Assembly (NCBI RefSeq): GCF_042242105.1
Contig: NC_092024.1
Span: 1,447,001 to 1,511,000, forward strand
Direction of reading: 5' to 3'
Source: Pempheris klunzingeri
Lineage: Eukaryota; Chordata; Actinopteri; Acropomatiformes; Pempheridae
DNA length: 64,000 bases
Shown: positions 26,463 through 35,626 of the stretch, one piece after another
Numbering within the stretch: position 1 is the first letter of the stretch
How the letters are laid out: each line of letters starts with the position of its first letter
Position numbers and translations under genes: made by a program
Notes under the pieces: model-generated
The model's input: only the letters and a program-made list of their open reading frames with translations
The model's database searches: none
What the model was told of the DNA's origin: nothing

Positions 26463-27348
26463 GGCTGCAGTGTTTGGGACCTGTGAAGAAAAATACATTC
26501 ACAGTTGCAAAATGCAGATGACTAAGAATAAAACCAACATACAGTAGAAGTCACTTCATTGGTTTCAAGGACTGGAGGTGAAAAAGAGCCTGTTGCACTG
26601 GCACAGTTACAGAAATGTTGATTAATGCCCTTGTTAATAAATGAATTAAATTAAATAAAAATAAATAATAAAAATCAGGTTTGGCTAACCACGTGCTGGA
26701 AGAACAGCTTCAGAGTATCTTGGCATAGTCTGTGGATCTCTGCTTGAGGTATGAACAGAATGAACCGTTCTAACAAAAGGCAGCTCAATTGTTGTCTAAC
26801 ATGTTTTTCTTACATCTGGGAGCTTTTCTTTAGAAACCTCTGGTGCTCGCTTAAAGCTAAGGGCATTTTTTAGTAATAATGAAATATTTGATAAATAGCT
26901 TTAATTTGAAGGTTTGTGAGTAGAGATGTTTCCTCTTAGGTTTCACAATTCTGCATCAGATTTTTCTTTCGTTACATTCAGGTTTTAAAGTATCACCTGT
27001 TTGTAAAACATATAGAAATTTTAAAAAATCCTATAATTTAGAAAACACATTATTATCATTAATTGAATATGTGACCTCTTAATTATACTGTTGACCTCCT
27101 AAATAGTATATTTTAGTGGTTAAAATATATGCATCACAATAAAGTATAAAGCACAAAAGTACAGCATTTATTCTTATTAGGACAAATTCTAAGGACAAGT
27201 GACCAAATATACATTTCAGTCTCTTAAAATGTAAAATAGAACATCAGCACTAGTACTAGGCTTTGCTATATGTCACGCTCCAGCAATCTGATGAATTGTG
27301 AAATCTGAACAAACTACTTTTAAATTTCATTGCTTTTGAAGACCTTAC

Positions 27349-27417
27349 CTCAGGTGCTCAAGAGAGAAAAGATGGGTGGATCTGCAGGTAGAGCTGAGAG
27401 GCCGTGACATGTATATG
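27349..27417 (-). promoter_or_regulatory. Promoter and non-coding first exon of calpain copy B
   Basis: A donor (CTGAG|GTAAG) ends at 27349 on the minus strand. A TATA-like CATATAC lies at about 27417-27411, giving a first exon of roughly 27385-27349. Sequence upstream of it (CCTG, AGAGGCTA and GTCAG blocks on the plus strand) parallels that upstream of copy A, so the promoter seems to have been duplicated with the gene. The coding exon acceptor is at 26481, 18 bases before the ATG. Confidence 0.5.
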
Positions 27418-27540
27418 ATGCCTGTAAACACCAGAGGCTAACAGGGCGGTCAGGAGCGTTCTGGTTCTTGTGTTTCTTACCAAGATATGTAATTTACCTT
27501 TCAACAAACTCCGCCTGTGATACCTGCAGTATAATATTGT

Positions 27541-27544
<4 letters not shown>

Positions 27545-27569
<25 letters not shown>
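27545..27569. repeat. (GA)n microsatellite
   Basis: About twelve GA units lie roughly 130 bases upstream of the calpain copy B TATA-like element. GA tracts near promoters can bind GAGA-type factors, but nothing here shows that. Confidence 0.85.
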
Positions 27570-27571
<2 letters not shown>

Positions 27572-30190
27572 TCATGTTGATAACCTGAAACAAGTTTGTG
27601 TTTATTATATGAACATTTATTTTAATAGCACTGTTGTCAATGATTAGTCAAACGCTGCCACCTCAACAGCACTAGCTGCTTGCAGTATAAATGCGCTGCC
27701 ATTTGGCAAACTTTGGCTGCTAGTGTTGACAAAAGGTTTGAGTCCACAGACCTTTGGTACCTTATGATTAATCATCTGTATTGCCAATGACAAACCAAAA
27801 TGAATATCAGCCAGTAAGTTGATATGCTCCCCTTTGAGTGACCAGTGATTGATTTCATCAGTACAGAGGAAAGAACAAATCCCCTTATTTTACGTTTATT
27901 ATATTATTTAATCATTTTCCAAGCAGTTAATAAATTGTGTGTGACTCAGGCAGCGAAAAACTAAATCGAAACTGGTTAGGATTTACACGGCATAATCATT
28001 AACAGGCATCTGTCGGAGATGATTTTTTATTTATTATTCAGACTGTACAAACAAACCTTTTGTGTTCAGCGTACCACAATCATTCATTTTGTATAACTCT
28101 TTATTTCAATGATCCATCCTTGTCTTGCGCTCCCTAATTTCAGTGTTGCTCAATATGATATCCTCTCTCTCTTTTCTCTCCATGTCATAGACTCTTCCTA
28201 CTTAATGCTTGATCATTACGCAGATACTTGGATAGCAAACACCTCAAGTTCTCTGGATACATTCAGGAGAATGACAATTAAATATGGTTGTTCTATGGTG
28301 TGCTTATGCTACGGTGTGCCCCTGGGTCCAAGTGTTGGCTTGCTGTTTATTAATGCCAGGAGATAATCACTCTCTGTTCAGGTGTTTATTTTCCCAAACT
28401 AGCTGGCATGGAGATTAATTCACTTCTCAAGAAATCTAGCTGCATGCCAAACCTCAGCGCTGAAAGAAAAGGCAGGCCCATTACACAGGTGATAGATCGT
28501 CTCATTATGTTTTCCCAAGAAATGTCTGCATGTCGTGCAGATCTTTTGTCACCCAGGATTTTTTTGTAAGGGAAGATAATCCATTAGCAGAAACTGGTGC
28601 ATATTTGTCTGTGAAGTAGGTGAGGCACCAGATCCCTGGTTGGTGTTCAGCCAATCAGTCCACACGGGAAAGCTGAATTCACAGAAAACAGTGGAATAAG
28701 AGATAGTAGATAGAAGTACAACCCTAATAATGATCTTATGGTGGCTTGTCTCAGGCAGTCTACTCATTAGGTGCCTTATACTATGGAGGTGTTACATTTT
28801 TAATGCAAATGAGAAATGATTTCCCTCTGAGCTGATAACTAATTAAATAATTAAATATGTTTCGATTCTACATTAATTGTGTGATTTTACATGTAAATAT
28901 CCATTATTACAAGCTAGTCTTGAGAAAAAATGCGAGAAGTAATCACAACACATTGTGGGATTAATTAGTTTTTCAAATGACAGCTCTACAAATAATGCAT
29001 TCTTCAGTCTAATGAGTCTTATTTATGTTTAAAAGATAAATAGGCTAAAGGAAACCTATTTTCCAAAATAACTGCACAGCATATTCTGTGGCTGGACGCG
29101 CATTAATACAAAACCCAAAAATTGCTATATATACATTTAGGTACTGAAATTCACCCAGTTAAGAAACTGAGCAACCAATAAGACTCTCTTTTGACCATTT
29201 TCCTTTCTGCCTTTGGTTAGGTTTAGACTACACCCCCCCCCCCGTGAATCAAGCATTGACAGTCACTAATGCAGCAACAAGAACAGATCAATCTCGGCTG
29301 GCTTCCAACCTGCAAACTTGAGGTATTGCTAATTACACCCACAGGGAATGCCGTGTCATGAGCTTTGCAAATATTTTGGCAAGAAGTCAGAGGATGAACA
29401 AACTTACCAGGGTTCATCATTTGGGGACCATTTATATCTGTACTGGATTTCATAGCAATCCATCCAACAGGTGTCAAGATTTCAACAAAAGCCAAAAATG
29501 TCACTGTGCTGATGGCAGTAGGGGAGAAATCATAGGACTACCAAAGCAATTATGATTCATCCTCTGAGGAGAATGTCTGTACAAAAGAAAAATTTGTGAT
29601 ACAATAATGTAAAAACGGCCCATTTCAAGGAAATCTCCTGCATTGAAAAGTGTAAGTTAAATAAGTTGAGTAAACGTACTGAAGGATAATAATAATATGT
29701 GAGTGTAGACTGGTGTTTCTTCTTCCATCCTTATGATTTGTCTTTGTCTGGGAATTCCTAAAAAACGGACACAGTGTACATGTAAGGTTTTAACTCGATA
29801 CCAATATCACATTGGGATGGAAATGGAAGAATCTGTCTTTCTTTGAAGTGGCCTCTATTATACTGCCTGTGTGAGCTCAGTGGGCGTCTCACTCTGTTTC
29901 CTGTCATTGTATTGGGGGCATTTCCTGTGTTTAAACAAATACAGGATATCTTGTCTGGATTCTCATGAATGTCCTTGGCACTTGCCATCCAAAACGGTAC
30001 ATTCAGTGAAACTGAAACACACACACAGTAGATATACAACTGAGCAATCATACATTCTTGTATGATGTACTATCACTCAGTATTTAAGCTGTCACACACC
30101 TGTATGCCAATGTCGTCTTGGAAAATAAAGTAATAAACAATTTATGACACTGGACTGAATACTAGGCCTATTGATATGAACGTGTAAGTG

Positions 30191-30290
30191 CAGTCCCTGT
30201 GGCAGTGGGGTGGCAAAGGTCACAGGTTCATTCCCCCGCAGCAGCTATCCATTTGTAATGTCAAAGTGCCCCTGAGACTCTGACCCCATG
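30191..30290 (+). repeat. Worn SINE-like fragment
   Basis: GTGGCAGTGGGGTGGCAAAGG is followed by a B-box-like ACAGGTTCATTCCCC, then GTCAAAGTGCCCCTGA. This resembles the head of the high-copy fish repeat also present at 53682. It is too diverged to assign to a family. Confidence 0.4.
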
Positions 30291-30631
30291 TTCATATATT
30301 GTAAGGCAGCACAATTAAGGGAGTCAGCTTAAATAATAAAGCCGGAGACATCTGGAGAAGCAGTCAAAACACTGCAGGGCCTGCCATTGTTTTTCTACTT
30401 CGAAACGGAAGTGGTCAGCGGGGGAGAAAAAAGAACTCCTAACTCCTGCTAAACATGGTTTCCGTCTTTAGTTTGTGTCCTAAACAGGATACAGGAGCAT
30501 GACTGTTAGTTTCAGACTCTCACCACTTGTTTTTGGCTACGAATGGAGAACCACAGATTGGTGACTTTTTACCCAAAAGCTCCCAGGGACCCTCTGGACA
30601 TCAGCTCACTTGTTCTCTCTCTACGGCAATT

Positions 30632-32332
30632 ATGTTTTTGATTTTTCTACTGCAGCTCATCAACATCTTTGAGGGTTTTGCTGGAGCCGAACATGAGACG
30701 CTGTGCACCTCTAACGCCTGCTTCACCCTGCATATGGGCAGCTTGAACTTTGAGGAGGCCCTTGAGAGCTGCGTCCACAATGGAGGTTACCTGATGACAG
30801 TCAGAGACAGAGAAGAAGAGGATGTGCTACTCTCACATATCCAAAGGCGACACCAGGGCAGGGAGCTTGAGTTTTGGATTGGATTAAAATTGCACAAAGG
30901 GGACTGTGTGTTACCTGACAAGCCTCTCAGGGGATTTAAGTGGGTACAGGGGGAGCAAGACTCGCCCTACTCCAACTGGGGAAAAGAGCCTGTTACTACA
31001 TGCACAAAGGAAAGATGTGTGAGGGTTCATTACACTTTATCAGGTCAGAAGCAACTGAAATGGACTGCTGGACCTTGTAAAAGCCCTGCTCTTTATGCAT
31101 GTAAGTTTTATTTTAAGGGAATGTGCAGACCGTTAGCTCTGCTGGGGCCTGGAAAAATAATCTACACAGCACCCTTCTCAGAAGAGCCGGAAAGAAGTGA
31201 AATTCAAGCATTTCCATTGGGAACATATGCAGTGATTTCATGCAATGACACACAGTCTCACTACTCTGTGTGCAAGGAGAGGGACGACACCTATCGCTGG
31301 AGTGCCCCAGGTCCATTCTGCAAAACAGGGAAACAAAGTTGCGAGATCAACAATGGCGAATGTGAACATTTGTGCCGTCAGGAGGCAGCTGAGGTTCGCT
31401 GCTTTTGCAAAGAAGGTTACGACCTGGATGAAAACGGACTGACTTGCAGGATAAAAAACTGGTGCGGCGTTGACACCTGTGAGCATCAGTGCGTAATGGG
31501 GGAGTCTGGATATTCCTGCAAATGTCCAGATGGCTTCAAACTGGACGCAAACCAGCGCAGCTGCTCGGACATTGATGAGTGCCAGTCACAAGCCTGTCAG
31601 CATCATTTGTGCGTAAACACTTATGGCAGCTACAGGTGTGAGTGTAAAGATGGCTACGAAATGGTCGACGGTGAGTGCAGTGACGTGGATGAGTGCCAGC
31701 AATCAAGATGCGAGCACAGCTGCTCGAACAGTGTCGGATCCTTCACGTGTTTCTGTGATGAGGGCTTCACTTTATCTGAGGATGGCCACTCATGTGTAGA
31801 TGTAGATGAATGCACCAGTGACCGCTGTCAAATGTTGATATGCGTCAATACTGTAGGCAGCTTCTTGTGCACCTGCCCCCAAGGCTTCCACACGAAGAGT
31901 GATGGATCGGCCTGCGATCCAGATTTGAGAGAAACACCAGCTGCTTCATCAGATGACCCAGCTGTGGCAGGAACACTAAACAACTTCACGGAATCTTTAA
32001 CCAGAACCACAGTCGAGCTCCAGCATCAGTCCCCTCACACTGACGCACCGCTTCCAGACCTGGTGAACGTCACGCACGGTAATCAGCAGAGGAACACGTC
32101 CCTTTTGCCGAGTTTTGCCCCCAGCTCCAAGGTGATCATCTGCGTCCTCGGGTCAGTCATTCCCCTGCTGCTTTTGGTCGCAGTGACTCTGGCTATCGCA
32201 ATTTTCCGATGCAGTCGATCCAAAAAGGAGGCCAAGAAAAATGCCACTACAGATGGCTACTGCTGGGTGTCCTCTGGTCTGGACCCGCGTTTAGAGAAAC
32301 TGTATGAGTCCATCCTGACGGATGACGTATGA
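30632..32332 (+). CDS. cd93: CD93 / complement component C1q receptor-like type I membrane protein (566 aa)
   Basis: This is an endothelial and myeloid surface receptor of the group XIV C-type lectin family (CD93, thrombomodulin, CD248, CLEC14A), known for adhesion and angiogenesis roles. Order: signal peptide (1-19), C-type lectin domain (about 24-158, with FWIGL and LRGFKW but no EPN or WND sugar-binding motif), a Cys-rich sushi-like spacer (159-233), and five EGF-like repeats (about 237-272, 278-311, 313-349, 351-388, 390-428), of which the last three have the DxDEC calcium-binding start. Then come a Ser/Thr-rich stalk with N-glycosylation sites near 451, 479 and 488, a transmembrane helix (501-524), a basic KK-rich juxtamembrane patch and a tail with YCWVSSGLDPRLEKLYES. 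The coding region is a single exon. ATG at 30632 is the first Met in frame and starts a clean signal peptide; the open frame upstream lacks ATG. Five EGFs and adjacency to thbd support CD93 over CLEC14A or CD248. Confidence 0.9.
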   Translation: MFLIFLLQLINIFEGFAGAEHETLCTSNACFTLHMGSLNFEEALESCVHNGGYLMTVRDREEEDVLLSHIQRRHQGRELEFWIGLKLHKGDCVLPDKPLRGFKWVQGEQDSPYSNWGKEPVTTCTKERCVRVHYTLSGQKQLKWTAGPCKSPALYACKFYFKGMCRPLALLGPGKIIYTAPFSEEPERSEIQAFPLGTYAVISCNDTQSHYSVCKERDDTYRWSAPGPFCKTGKQSCEINNGECEHLCRQEAAEVRCFCKEGYDLDENGLTCRIKNWCGVDTCEHQCVMGESGYSCKCPDGFKLDANQRSCSDIDECQSQACQHHLCVNTYGSYRCECKDGYEMVDGECSDVDECQQSRCEHSCSNSVGSFTCFCDEGFTLSEDGHSCVDVDECTSDRCQMLICVNTVGSFLCTCPQGFHTKSDGSACDPDLRETPAASSDDPAVAGTLNNFTESLTRTTVELQHQSPHTDAPLPDLVNVTHGNQQRNTSLLPSFAPSSKVIICVLGSVIPLLLLVAVTLAIAIFRCSRSKKEAKKNATTDGYCWVSSGLDPRLEKLYESILTDDV

Positions 32333-32370
32333 CCTGACAGTGTTGGAGAATACAATACAGACTGATTGAC

Positions 32371-32380
32371 ATTTATTTAT
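32371..32380 (+). promoter_or_regulatory. AU-rich element in the cd93 3' UTR
   Basis: ATTTATTTAT occurs 39 bases past the cd93 stop, the overlapping AUUUA form typical of unstable mRNAs. Function is inferred from motif and position only. Confidence 0.35.
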
Positions 32381-33044
32381 GTAATTTATGTTCTTGCTAC
32401 CTCTCCAGGTTAGCCCGTGTGTGTAGAAAATATTACATATCAAATTAACATCAAGCATTTTCTACTTTTTTGTTTATATGAAGGGGATTTTGATTTGCCT
32501 CACAAGTAATAAGACATAGTACCTATGTAGAGTAGCAACAGTGGGTAAAGTGCTGTGGGGGGGTGAGGAGCTCTGTGTAAAGGAGAGAACTGGTTGCAGA
32601 GAACTGATACAGATTAAAAGAACGATTTGATTTGAGTTGAGCAGATGAAAAGGTTGTAACAGGACGTAATGTTGAAAGGGAGCATTTTAATGTGAAGACC
32701 AGATGTAACTCGTCTTGTCGTAGCAGGACACACTTTCTGTTTATTTTGACGTATGTACTGCTGTCTGTTTGCTGAAACTGTGATCAGAGCACGTTTTTTT
32801 CTTTACTGTGCATCAGTCAGATGGCATCAAAAGATTATTCAGCATTTCAGCACCACATGGCAGTGATGGAAGTATTCAGATGGTTTGCTTTAAACAGCAA
32901 TAGCTGATTTTTTTATACTCAGCAGCAGAAACAAGTTAAGAACACGACATTGGCATATCATTGGATTGTACATATCAATTTGGTTGTTAGCAAACAGTTG
33001 CCTGTTTCCTCATCCAGCAACAATATCATTCATTTGGTCGTGTG

Positions 33045-33260
33045 TCTCTGGCCCGCTGGTATACATCCATAATATTCCCTCTATTTTAGCACTGTTCTGG
33101 GTTCCAACCAACTAACTCCTGAGAGTAATATCTGACTTCTTTGCTGCTAAACGCTTCACTAAGTTCACCAGCTGGTCACCAGCAGTGTCTGTATTTAGGG
33201 GTCTTTTCGCTGAAAAACAGCTGCCTGCTGCGACTGAGAAAGATGCTATGAGAGTGGTGA
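33045..33260. repeat. Dispersed fish repeat, copy 1 of a second family
   Basis: The segment around TGCTGCTAAACGCTTCACTA and CACCAGCTGGT parallels 60548-60790 in the same orientation, so it is a shared dispersed repeat. It appears to lie within the cd93 3' UTR if the signal at 33693 is used. Confidence 0.5.
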
Positions 33261-33692
33261 GAGATCACTCATCACTGGATCACTGATCCAAAGCCAAATA
33301 AGTTGTGGACTGGACAGTTAAACAACAAGCTGAAACTAAATCACTAAGTTCTGTCAAACAAAAGGGAGATTAAGGCAGATTAAGGTCATCATTCTTTGGT
33401 GCATAACTAAGAGCGACCCTCTCACAATGTCATTGTTTTTACATTTGATACAGCGTTCTTAGAGAAAATATTGACTGTAGCCTCTTTAAGTACAGGTGGT
33501 GGAGTAAGAAATAACAATATTTGCATCTGAATGTAGTGAAGTGCCTCATGATTGTATTAAGTCACAGCAATGCACTTCCTTTCCACCAATGCCACAGCAG
33601 GTTTTTGTGCACAAACCCAACTAAATATTTTGCTTTCTGCTTCTGAGTTTTCACATCTGATGCTGCTGTAAATATCATGTAATGATAAACTC

Positions 33693-33698
33693 AATAAA
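33693..33698 (+). other. candidate polyadenylation signal of cd93
   Basis: AATAAA is followed about 20 bases later by a T-run and GT-rich stretch (33718-33750), the usual downstream element. This gives a 3' UTR of about 1.4 kb and leaves only about 220 bases to the thbd start codon. Confidence 0.55.
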
Positions 33699-33936
33699 TA
33701 TATCAATGTGCAGTATGTTTTTTTTTTTTGGTTTAGTTTAGTTTGTTCATGTATTTGCTCATTATGATGATCCCTTCGCCTTCACAGACCTTGGAAAAAA
33801 ACAGAAGTCCAGCTTTATCTCATTTCCTTCCTGTCTTTAGCTTTTTCATTGTCCCGGGGGAGGGTGCTGCTTCCGGAGTTGGCAGCCACCGGCTCAAAAC
33901 TCTATGTAACTGTAAGAAGATCTACTGCACAACATC

Positions 33937-35097
33937 ATGGCCGGCTTGCAGCAGTCCGTCTTTGTGCCAGTGAGGGTGAAGACAATCACAGTTTTGATAT
34001 CAGCTGTTTTTCTATTGCCTATAAAGACAGGATTCACCATGAAGCAGACTGACATCTGTAGGCCTTTTTGTTCCGGGACATTTTGCATAACTTTGAACCA
34101 AGACAAGGTGGATTTGAAAACAGCTGAGGCATCATGCCAGGACAGGAATGGAGAACTAATGACATTTGAGTCTGAGATGGATGAGAACATCTTTGACATT
34201 TTGAGGCAGGAATTGCATGGAAACTTCTGGATTGGACTGCGTTTACCATCCAGCGCCTGCAGCAACCTTTCAGCTCCACTGAGAGGTTATAAGTGGGCCT
34301 CTAGTAGTGTTCACGGGAGCTTCATTCCATCCTTCAGCACCTGGAAAGACAGTGTTAAAGTCTGCTCTCCGCACTGTGTGTCACTTTCAAACGATCGAAA
34401 GTGGACAGAGAGGCCATGCTCGGACAAAACTGATGGGTATCTGTGCAGAACAAAGCACAGAGATGCATGCCAGGCACAGGGATTGTCAGATCCAGATGTT
34501 TTCCAAAGCTCTAAAGGCTGCTCAGATGCCCCCTGTGAGCATATATGCAGTGCTGTAAGAGGAGGTTATAAATGCTCTTGTTTCAAAGGGTATATCCGAG
34601 ACAGCCAGGACCCCAGACAGTGCAAAATGCACTGTGAACAACAGAAATGCCCCGCGATATGCGACAAACACACCGACAGTGCATGCTACTGTCCTGACGG
34701 CTTTCTAAACACTGATAAGATCTGCGAGGATATAAATGAATGTACGATGGACTCATGTGATCAAGAGTGTGAAAACACTTTTGGAAGTTTCGTGTGTTCC
34801 TGCCGAGAAGGATTCTTACTTAAACATCAAGTCAAATGCATTCAAGCAGAGCACAGGGAAGGTTTTGTCCACGCAACTCCCATCACTATAGGCTCTGTCA
34901 GACCAGCCGCTAATAATGATACCCTGCTGAGTTCTTCTGCTCCTGCTGGTGGGTTTCTCTGGTTATGGATTTTCATTGTTGTGGCTGTGGCAGTATTTAT
35001 ATTTGTAATAAGGTTTTATGTTGTTAAGCTTCAGAAGCGCAGAGAACAAAACTCCATTCAACAGTCTTCTGGTCCTGTGGACAATATTGAGTGTTAA
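33937..35097 (+). CDS. thbd: Thrombomodulin, short form with three EGF repeats (386 aa)
   Basis: This is an endothelial thrombin receptor; in mammals thrombin bound to EGF5-6 activates protein C with help from EGF4. Order: signal peptide (about 1-33), C-type lectin domain (about 41-170, with FWIGLRL and LRGYKW), three EGF-like repeats (195-229, 230-263, 265-301), a short stalk, a transmembrane helix (340-363) and a 23-residue tail. The repeats align as a block with human EGF4-5-6: Cys spacing CEHIC for CEYQC, DPRQCKMHC for EPHRCQMFC (keeping the linker Met, here 231), CPAICD for CPADCD, and a final DINEC calcium-binding repeat. EGF1-3 and most of the Ser/Thr-rich region of the 575-residue human protein are absent. 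The coding region is a single exon, as in mammals, and the gene sits next to cd93 in the same orientation. The start ATG at 33937 leads into the signal peptide; a second Met at residue 35 is after the hydrophobic stretch and unlikely. Protein C cofactor activity is inferred, not shown. Confidence 0.88.
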   Translation: MAGLQQSVFVPVRVKTITVLISAVFLLPIKTGFTMKQTDICRPFCSGTFCITLNQDKVDLKTAEASCQDRNGELMTFESEMDENIFDILRQELHGNFWIGLRLPSSACSNLSAPLRGYKWASSSVHGSFIPSFSTWKDSVKVCSPHCVSLSNDRKWTERPCSDKTDGYLCRTKHRDACQAQGLSDPDVFQSSKGCSDAPCEHICSAVRGGYKCSCFKGYIRDSQDPRQCKMHCEQQKCPAICDKHTDSACYCPDGFLNTDKICEDINECTMDSCDQECENTFGSFVCSCREGFLLKHQVKCIQAEHREGFVHATPITIGSVRPAANNDTLLSSSAPAGGFLWLWIFIVVAVAVFIFVIRFYVVKLQKRREQNSIQQSSGPVDNIEC

Positions 35098-35257
35098 ATC
35101 CAGCCAGAAAGGGTTCAGACTAATTCTGCTGGTCCCTTTAGCATTTGCAGTTTGGGAGACACACGTTTACTTCACTACATTTATCAGTAGGTAATGTTTC
35201 GAGTTTGAATCAAAGTAACGCATCATCAAATAATAATATGTGCTGATGTGGTTCCCT

Positions 35258-35626
35258 GGTTCCTGTGGATCCTGGTCCTGGCCCCGCTGATGTGGTTCTC
35301 CACCAGCCAATTGGATGTGCGTCTGTCCAAGGCTCCAGCCTGTCCGTCCTTGGGAGCTGGATCTCTCCTTCACTGTGGTGCTCCCGGAGGTTTCTCTTTT
35401 CCCACTGGGTTTTTTGAGTTTTTCCTTCCCGAAGAAGGAGGGTCATAAAGGGCAGATGATGCCTCGGACTGATCCACCGGACTGATCCATTGGCCTCATC
35501 GACTGCTGGACTCTTTATTAGATTGTTTGTTCGCTTACACTTGTTTATTTCAGTGAACTTTGTAAAGCACTATGAGACACTCTGTTGTGATATTGGGCTA
35601 TACAAATAAAATGAATTGAATTGAAT
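35258..35626 (+). mobile_element. 5'-truncated 3' end of the same L2-like LINE family
   Basis: It starts with the same GGTTCCTGTGGATCCTGGTC as the 3' UTR of the 19.4-kb copy and continues through sequence that copy lacks. It ends in GGGCTATACAAATAAAATG and GAATTGAATTGAA. Only the 3' UTR is present. It is in the same orientation as thbd, about 160 bases past its stop, and carries AATAAA at 35605-35610. Confidence 0.8.

Larger units (their letters stand above)
27418..30631. other. Intergenic region between divergent calpain copy B and cd93
   Basis: About 3.2 kb separates two divergently transcribed genes. It contains a (GA)n tract, a worn SINE-like fragment at 30191-30290 and a C-run near 29232. 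The open frames here (for example 28109-28366 and 29223-29504) have no recognisable similarity or splice context. Promoters of both genes should lie at its edges. Confidence 0.5.

Noticed and set aside
30527-30631. Upstream in-frame extension of the cd93 reading frame
   Set aside because: The 105 bases are open but contain no ATG. The first Met at 30632 begins a proper signal peptide.
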